From positions 51,560,563-51,624,562 of the forward strand of contig NC_087068.1 in assembly GCF_963678635.1 (NCBI RefSeq): a stretch of 64,000 nt of DNA, given 5' to 3'. Source of the DNA: Symsagittifera roscoffensis (Eukaryota > Xenacoelomorpha > Acoela > Convolutidae). This document shows, piece by piece, positions 57,238 to 64,000 of the stretch. The stretch's first letter is position 1. Every line of letters starts with the position of its first letter. A model generated the notes under the pieces. That model searched no databases and had not been told where the DNA came from. It saw only the letters and a program-made list of their open reading frames with translations. Made by a program: the position numbers and the translations under genes.

Positions 57238-57318
57238 TTTTTGATTTTCAATTTTCAAACAACATATTTAATCCGTTAATGAATTAAGAATTAATGTGAT
57301 TTGCTCTTAGTTACAGAG

Positions 57319-57565
57319 CGTTAAGAGAGACAGGTTCACCACTCCTGACTCGCAAATTAAGAATCAACGAGTTTCCAAAACAGATGAAATGGTCAAATTT
57401 AATGTCACAGCTCATTTTTTAACGATTATCCAGCTAAAATAAAATTCTGATGGTACTTATAATATCGCTAATAATGTGGTTATTCAAGTCATCTAGTTGA
57501 TGAAAACTGTTTTTATGATTTTGTCTAGATTAGAGTAGATCGGATCTGTTTTCCCTCATTGATGC
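57319..57565. repeat. Single-arm copy of the hairpin family
   Basis: CACCACTCCTGACTCGCAAATTAAGAA... to TAGATTAGAGTAGATCGG matches the right arm 58505-58730. Confidence 0.75.
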
Positions 57566-57713
57566 TCCAAAAATCGATCACTACGTAAAAATTTTTATGT
57601 AGTTGATTATATTTATACTTTTTTGGGATCACTCAATCAATTGTTTTCCATTATTTTCTATTTTTTCTATTAAAAATTGATTTTAAGCAAAAAACAATAA
57701 GAGTTAACTAGAA

Positions 57714-57945
57714 TGGATCATAACTTTTATAAATTGGTTGCGGTATATATGCAAAAAAACGCGACTTTTCTACAGTACACACGGCCTGCTCCAGCTCTAA
57801 ATCTACTGATATTTATTTTTTCTCTGCAGAACGATACCCTCCACACGCTCAACACCTCTTTTCATTCAACGCCCACACCTAACCTCTCTTTGCATTTTTA
57901 CACCCACCACATTGCATGTAAACCCTCAAGCTGACACCTACCCCC
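57714..57945 (+). repeat. Unoccupied relative of the 600-bp tandem unit
   Basis: ATGGATCATAACTTTTATAAATTGG through TACACACGG to AAATCTACTGATATTTA and AAGCTGACACCTAC matches 60115-60350. It contains one TACACACG (57776-57783), the site that is duplicated around the hAT MITE in the copies at 58979 and 59579. Confidence 0.8.
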
Positions 57946-58001
57946 TGGGCTCCTCTTCCGGGTTTGAAAATTATTTCAGATAATTTGATCGATCAGTAAC
58001 G

Positions 58002-58750
58002 TATCGGTTCGAAATGGACGTTCAGTAAAAAAAGCTCGAAACAAATTTGGTGCATATAGAGAAAAGAGCTTAAATGACAAAAACTATTCCGGCCTACTCT
58101 AATCGAGGCAAAATCATCAAAAAAGTGTAAGTCAATTAAAATGAGTTGAAAAACCCATATTATTAGCGATATTACAATTACAGCCAATTTTTTTATTATA
58201 AAAAAAAGATTGAGTTGTGACATTAAATATGCCCATTTCATCTCTTTTCAAAACCGATAGCAAAGTTCTCTTTTGTTTTGTTGGTTCTTAAGTTGCGTGT
58301 CAGGAGTGGTGGACCTGTCTATCTTAACGCTTTGTATCTAAAAGTAAATCACACGCGTTCTTAAAGAGATCGAAAATGTTGAAGACAGCCAGAAAAAAAA
58401 GCCATCAGTAACACACTCGCTTTTTTTTCTGACTGTCTTCAACATTTTCGATCTCTTTAACAACGCGTGTGATTTACTTTCAGATACAAAGCGTTAAGAT
58501 ATACAGGTCCACCACTCCTGACACGCAACTTAAGAACCAACAAAATAAAGAGAACTTTGCTATCAGTTTTGAAAAGAGATGAAATGGGCATATTTAATGT
58601 CCCAACTCAATCTTTTTTTATAATAAAAAAAAATGGCTGTAATTGTAAAATCGCTAATAATATGGGTTTTTCAACTCATTTTAATTGACCGTACTTTTTT
58701 GATGATTTTTCCTCGATTAGAGTAGGCCGGAATAGTTTTTCCTCAATGAG
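58002..58750. mobile_element. Large hairpin element with arms of about 330 bp
   Basis: The two arms meet at about 58425, with TTAAAGAGATCGAAAATGTT and GAAGACAG mirrored almost perfectly across a 17-base loop CATCAGTAACACACTCG. Pairing continues outward to CGGCCTACTCTAATCGAGG. Partial copies lie at 55996 and 57319. The near-identity of the arms suggests recent formation or ongoing correction. Confidence 0.88.
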
Positions 58751-58986
58751 GTGTCATGTATAATAATCCATAAGAATCGATTTTCTACGTAAAAATTGTA
58801 ATGCAGTGGACTTAATTTATAATTTATTGGGACCACTCAATCAACTGTTTTCCATTAACTTCCTTTTTTTCCCTAAAAACTAAACCGATTATAACATCCT
58901 TTAGAAGTAATTAGCATGGATCATTAATTTTATAAATTTGTTGCAAAATAAGTGCAAAGCTCGCAATTTTTTTTACAATACACACG

Positions 58987-59479
58987 TAGAGGTGTGCAAT
59001 GCATTGACTTTTGAATTGAAATTCAATTCAGGTTTCCGCATTGGAATCGAATTGACTCAATTGCACTGCTCATTGACATTTCAATGTACGAGATAAATAA
59101 TATCAGCCAATCAGATTGCGAGTTCAAATTTACTGAATTTCTTTCGTTTGCTACCGTATCCATATGTTTTGTTCGTTCCCCTCTGCTTGGTTTCCTTTCA
59201 GGCTTCAGTTTTCACATCATTTCCTTTCTTAATTCAGATTTTTACATGGCTGGTGCCTCTTCTTGCGATCAGACTGCTGTGTCGCAAAGTAACCCATGCG
59301 CGTCAGCGACTTCTGCCTATGAACTTGCAAATGCTTCTTTTTTTGAAAGAAACTTTGTAATTCACTTGTTGAAAACAATTTCTTGCATTGAATTGAAATT
59401 TGCATTGAAATTCAAGTTTTTTGCCTGCATTGAATTGGAATTAAATTGACTTGAAAAAAGCCCGCATTGCACACCCCTA
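58987..59479. mobile_element. hAT-type MITE, copy 1, with perfect 8-bp target duplication
   Basis: TAGAGGTGTGCAATGC at the left, GCATTGCACACCCCTA at the right, 493 bp, flanked by TACACACG on both sides (58979-58986 and 59480-59487). Subterminal GAATTGAAATTCAATTCA repeats. The internal open frame (121 codons, 59084-59449) has no domain I recognise and no ATG context of note. Confidence 0.92.
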
Positions 59480-59586
59480 TACACACGGTTATAACATCCT
59501 TTTGTGATATTTAGAATGGATCATAAAGTTTATAAATTCGTTGCAAAATAAGTGCAAAGCTCGCAATTTTTTTTACAATACACACG

Positions 59587-60079
59587 TAGAGGTGTGCAAT
59601 GCATTGACTTTTGAATTGAAATTCAATTCAGACTTCCGCATTGGAATCGAATTGACTCAATTGCACTGCGCATTGACATTTCAATGTACGAGAGAAATAA
59701 TATCAGCCAATCAGATTGCGAGTTCAAATTTACTGAATTTCTTTCGTTTGCTACCGTATCCATATGTTTTGTTCGTTCCCCTCTGCTTGGTTTCCTTTCA
59801 GGCTTCAGTTTTCACATCATTTCCTTTCTTAATTCAGATTTTTACATTACTGGTGCCTCTTCTTCCGATCAGACTGCTGTGTCGCAAAGTAACCCATGCG
59901 CGTCAGCGACTTCTGCCTATGAACTTGCAAATGCTTCTTTTTTTGAAAGAAAATTTGTAATTCACTTGTTGAAAACAATTTCTTGCCTTGAATTGAAATT
60001 TGCATTGAAATTCAATTTTTTTGCCTGCATTGAATTGGAATTAAATTGACTTGAAAAAAGCCCGCATTGCACACCCCTA
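59587..60079. mobile_element. hAT-type MITE, copy 2
   Basis: As copy 1, shifted by 600, flanked by TACACACG at 59579-59586 and 60080-60087. The internal frames match copy 1 with a handful of amino-acid changes, no more than expected from a duplicated non-coding insert. Confidence 0.92.
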
Positions 60080-60113
60080 TACACACGGTTATAACATGCT
60101 TTAGTGGTAATTA

Positions 60114-60350
60114 GAATGGATCATAAATTTTATAGATTCGTTGCAAAATAAGCGCAAAGCTCGCAATTTTTTTCTGCAATACACACGGGCTACTCGAAAT
60201 CTAAATCTACTGATATTTTTATATTTTTTATTTGCAAAGCGATATACCCCACGCTTCTAAGACCTTTTCTCATTCAACGCCCAAACCTAACCTCCCCCAC
60301 CCTTGTTACACAGGGCGCATGCAAACCTCGAGCTGACACCTACTCCCCCG
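60114..60350 (+). repeat. Third 600-bp-type unit with empty insertion site
   Basis: Continues from TACACACG (60180-60187) directly into GGCTACTCGAAATCTAAATC, as at 57783. This preserves the target before MITE insertion. Confidence 0.88.
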
Positions 60351-60546
60351 CCTCCTCCCCCTCGTAGTTATCCCCCTACCTCTCACTCACAAAACTTTAT
60401 TCCCATTTGTTTAACCTCCCCATTTTCGCCATTTATCTCTTAAAGTGTCATCTTTCCCTCTTCCGCAAAACATGACAAAATGGATCTCTTTGATCTCGCT
60501 CACACGCATGAAAATATTTCACAAGTTGAAAAATTTTGAATGCAAG

Positions 60547-60995
60547 CAGGGGCGGATGTGGGATTTTTTCGAGGGTTGTGGCTGGTTTTCAAAAAAAATT
60601 CGAAAACTTTGTCGAACTTTTTTTAAAGATTAACCAAATTGATTATCTGGGCTCTCCCGAAGCACTAAAAAGACCCTGTTTTTGGCCAAAAATTTTGCGC
60701 CGCAGGCAACATTTTTGGAAAACCAGGCCAAAAAATAACGTTTTTAGGCACTTTTTGGAAAATGTTTACCAAAAAATCGCCTTTTTTCGACCCCTAAAAG
60801 TTAGTAAATATTGGCGCCAAAGGCGCTTTTGGAAAAATTTTAGGGTCCGTCAGCCAAAAAGTGATCTCTCAAAATAGTATAATGGGGGAATCTTTGGGTC
60901 GGCAGTGGGTCGAATCCTTGAGGGGGGGGGGGGGGGGGTGGGGGGGGGGTTGTCCGCACACATACCACCTGCCCCCACCTCTAAATCCGCCCCTG
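60547..60995. mobile_element. hAT-type MITE, relative of 1048-1486
   Basis: CAGGGGCGGATGTGGGATT at the left, CTAAATCCGCCCCTG at the right, about 449 bp. The flanks AATGCAAG and AATACAGC agree at only five of eight positions, so the target duplication has decayed. A G-run (60923-60950) gives a false Gly-rich frame. Confidence 0.85.
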
Positions 60996-61748
60996 AATAC
61001 AGCCAAACGTATGAATATCTTAGCGAAATGTGATTGGAAATCCAGGCATGCTTTAAAAATTGCAAGTCTTTCAAAATCCTTATAATAGATATTAAATTTT
61101 AATCCATAAACTCAATTACAAGGGCTTCTATTTATTAGAACAATTTTAACTGTAAAATCCATTTTTATTCAATCATAATCAAGCTTCTGAATTGATTTGA
61201 GAAGAAAATCCATGATAACCGATTGTTTACTCCCATTTTTCTCGAATAATTGCCACTTTCATGTTTTTTATAACTTAAACGACAAAGTGACAGAATGACT
61301 GAAAGCCAAATTACCCTATCTTAGACATCTTAGACAATTAATGAATCAAAGCTAACAGTAGTAAGACTAAATTATCTTGCACCATCCAATTTCATACATT
61401 TAGAATAACTTATATAAATTACAACAAACAAATTACACAAGTTTTCTATGAAACCAATTCCGAGCAAAATCATGTCACAAAAATACTGTCCTCAGAAAAG
61501 TTGTAAGAAAAAACTTCTTATGCTTCGAAATTAACAAAAAAAGTCAAAATGGTACTTTTAAGATCGGTTGTGCGGTTTGGCGTTCTTAAATTGTTCAAGT
61601 TTTTTTGCACCGAGCCGAACTACTAGTTCACTCATTACGAGGCCAAACTGTGCACTGGAGAGGCCCACAATTTTGTGTCTTTATGATCCTGGATTCCATA
61701 GACAGATCTTTAAACATGTTCCAAAATGTAAGTTGATTCCACTTACAA
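60996..61748. other. Unassigned sequence
   Basis: AT-rich. The frame at 61568-61834 runs into the MITE and has no recognisable content. Confidence 0.4.
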
Positions 61749-62670
61749 CCCGCATCCAGTTTCAAGCGTTAATATTTGATTATATTACGATTTTAGTACC
61801 AGTCTTACTAAAATTGAGAAACACTCGATTTTAATCAATTAATAATTGATTATAATATCTCTTTTTAAAATTAAATTATAATTAATTATAATCCATTATA
61901 ATGGATAATTTATTCGTCTATGTTTCGATACAATTATGATCAATTATAATTGGTTATAATCCATAATTTTCATTAAAATTTCTAGTTCATCAGTTTTGCA
62001 CAAAAATCCATTATAATCGATTATAATTTATTATAATCCTTTTTGTTTGTCCATTGTCTTCGAAGCTGCATCTAAATTGATTATATTTTATGCTTTTTGT
62101 AGATGTTGGTTCCTATGAAAAATAAGAAAATGTTTTTAGATTTTTCCAATCAGTTCAAGCTTATAAGGTTTTTTTTTTCATTTCTTCCTCATTAGAGTTG
62201 TTTTGTGACACATATTTTAAACTTTTTTAGCCACCAAAACATCAGCAAATTGATTTAGCTTCATGATTGATTCGGATGATTTATTTTTCATCTACCGCGG
62301 GAATCTTTCCACTAATATGAAAGGATCTCTATGAATCTTTTGTTTTGTGGTAAAACTTTGTGTTCAGATGAACCAAAGTGTTCAAGAAATCTCTCTTTTA
62401 GATATAAGATATAACTCGAATATAGTTTTGAATTGACAAATTTTGGTGAAATAAGAGATTATAATATATTATAATTGGTTTTAAGGTTTTTTTTTGTAAA
62501 AACTAAAATGAGTTATAAGAAATTATAATCTCTTGCAAAAAAAATCTCGATTATAATCAATAATAAATCCTTTAAACACCTAATTTGGCTAATTATAATC
62601 AATTATAATTGTCAAAAAACATCATAATAACCCGTTATAATCGATTACTTACGCCTAAACTTGGATGCGG
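61749..62670. mobile_element. CCCGCA-type MITE, long copy
   Basis: Left CCCGCATCCAGTTTCAAGCG. Right, read on the other strand, CCCGCATCCAAGTTTAGGCG. The interior is rich in ATTATAATCGATTATAAT and ATTATAATCAATTATAATT tracts, as in 1948-3196 and 40776-42327. Confidence 0.75.
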
Positions 62671-62981
62671 GAAAACTTCCGTGGGTTTAACCTACAACTA
62701 AATGTAACGTAAATTTTGTCGGCACATTTGTTGCGTCGCGGATTCCGCAAAATGTGAGAAGGCAAGAGGCTAACGACTGGGATTGATTTCTCTTAAGATA
62801 TCGAGGACTGGTAGAACTGCCTTATATAGGGATTTTCTAATTAGCTCATTTCTGACTGTCTATTTGCAAACATTTTGCATTCCGTACAAAAACTAAACAC
62901 TAACAAGCGCGGTTTAAATGCTGAAAAAAATGATGTACTTTTTACATGTCTTTGAATTGTTGTTCATGTTTTGATTTCCAG

Positions 62982-63082
62982 GGTTTTTTACGGATTTATC
63001 AAATTACTTCCAATTTATAAGGACTTGTACAAACTTTTACAAAGAATAAATGACGCAATCTGTGAAACCACTACGAATACTG
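62982..63082 (+). CDS. Candidate 101-bp exon of an unknown gene
   Basis: Acceptor TGTTTTGATTTCCAG and donor ATACTG|GTATCT enclose an open frame reading VFYGFIKLLPIYKDLYKLLQ then RINDAICETTTNT. It enters in phase 1, is an amphipathic helix-like segment, and is bounded by good splice signals. No family recognised. Confidence 0.35.
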
Positions 63083-63329
63083 GTATCTTTTTTTTCTATT
63101 TCAATTCCATTTTTGCCATTTTCATTTTTGCCCGCAGCCCTTTTCGAGCGTTTTCTATCCCTTATTTTAAAAACAAAAACTTATCGTCAAAAATTCAAGA
63201 GTGGTATAGTCAATGTTGAATTGTTCGTGGTTGCGTTCAAATCAAAACCTGTTCGATTCAACTCGGCGGTAGTAAAAATCTTTCTGATTCTGCACGTGAG
63301 GATACGTGATAGCCTGAATCATTTTGCAA

Positions 63330-63866
63330 TTAGCCAGGAAATCTGAGCAAAACTGATCGTATCAGGGCGAAGCCTTTTAAGGCTAATGTTTCGACTGCCT
63401 TTTAAGGTTAATGGAACAGAAATAACATTAAAAATTAAATGTAATGAAACAAAATGAAAATTTTGTTTTCTAAATTTGAACCCAGACGCCAAATAAAGTT
63501 CAAAGGGATAGAATTCGCTCTTAGTAACAAATCAATCATGGCGAATAAGCCTCCTTCAACCAGTTTGGAATTATTTCTGAGACGGATTAAATCTCCGCTT
63601 AAGCGTTAATAGCGCGAAAAATATTGCGCGTTGATTGTCCCAAATTGGCCAAAATGGCAATTTTTAATCCTCCGTAACTTTACAAAAAATGATCGCAGGT
63701 GAAATATCTTTTCAAACTTAAGCTCACGACAACAATACCTTTTGAATGATCGAAAAAGTTCTGTCAAAAATGGCTAGTTAAAAAGTCAAAATTGGTCCGA
63801 AGAAAAAAAACCCACCCCGAGCACAAATATTCCGCTACTTTCGTATCGGAAGTCGGAACAAAAAGC
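63330..63866 (+). repeat. 846-bp family, diverged partial copy
   Basis: ATCAGGGCGAAGCCTTTTAA, TGTTTCGACTGCCTTTTAAG, AGTTTGGAATTATTTCTGAG and CACCCCGAGCACAAATATTC match 48970-49520 with many substitutions. An older copy than the tandem pair. Confidence 0.8.
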
Positions 63867-63968
63867 GTAGTTGGTGCTGTGTTGAATTTCCTACGGTTGG
63901 AATTAAGTTGCATTCATTTGAATGGTTAAATCAATTAAACCATTATGGGTGTTGTCATCGTTTTTTTT

Positions 63969-64000
63969 NNNNNNNNNNNNNNNNNNNNNNNNNNNNNNNN
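63969..64000. other. Assembly gap
   Basis: Run of N to the end of the window. Confidence 0.99.

Larger units (their letters stand above)
58914..60113 (+). repeat. Two tandem 600-bp units, each with a hAT MITE
   Basis: ATGGATCAT...TTTATAAATT starts at about 58917, 59517 and 60117, exactly 600 bases apart. Units 1 and 2 both carry the hAT MITE; the third start (from 60114) does not. The MITE therefore entered one unit, which was then duplicated. Confidence 0.92.

Noticed and set aside
59084-60049. Pairs of 121-codon and 70-139-codon frames conserved between two copies
   Set aside because: The conservation is explained by a recent 600-bp tandem duplication of a non-autonomous hAT MITE; no domain is visible.

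Overview
This is an AT-rich, repeat-dense eukaryotic window with no bacterial features. It contains no operons, the coding pieces are short exons separated by long introns, and most of the DNA is transposon-derived. It ends in an assembly gap (N from 63969).

The main gene signal is one split gene on the minus strand. Exon 1 (43600-43927) encodes a signal anchor and a 5'-PAPS-loop-like motif. Exon 2 (38062-38347) encodes a DAH...ANE segment. Exon 3 (4193-4474) encodes a VVRNPFD...ATR motif. Reading phases match across both introns and together they give most of a Golgi-type II membrane sulfotransferase. Intron 1 appears to start with GG rather than GT. Permissive G*-AG introns, degenerate Ty3/Gypsy elements and genomes swollen by non-autonomous transposons are all known from larvaceans (Oikopleura and relatives). 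A large-genome larvacean is therefore my best guess for the organism, as an inference only.

Intron 2 (about 33.6 kb) is a nested stack. A direct-repeat pair with TG...CA ends (4860-5260 and 37425-37848) looks like the LTRs of an old Ty3/Gypsy-like retroelement lying antisense to the host gene. Removing it would leave an intron of about 600 bp. Its interior holds a 1.31-kb triplication (5415-9370), a 1.6-kb duplication (11530-14748), nucleocapsid-like and integrase remnants (to about 15.25 kb), and a second block of coding remnants (33.3-35.8 kb). A 13.9-kb element (18693-32584) sits inside it, with inverted-repeat arms of about 4 kb and a perfect 6-bp target duplication CATGCT. This inner element is Polinton-sized but shows no polymerase, integrase or capsid reading frame. 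It carries a small two-finger zinc protein (intact in the right arm, broken in the left), CCAAT arrays with 54-bp spacing, and several small minus-strand reading frames that may share one compact fold. It is the most novel object here.

The rest (1-4.1 kb, 38.4-43.5 kb, 44-64 kb) is a mosaic of MITEs, minisatellites and tandem duplications. It includes hAT-type MITEs with 8-bp target duplications, one of which has its empty site preserved; palindromic CCCGCA-ended MITEs rich in ATTATAATCGATT; CCCGGG-ended MITEs; and a family of roughly 830-850 bp units. Three or four unassigned candidate exons lie at 48.0, 48.4, 51.1 and 63.0 kb.
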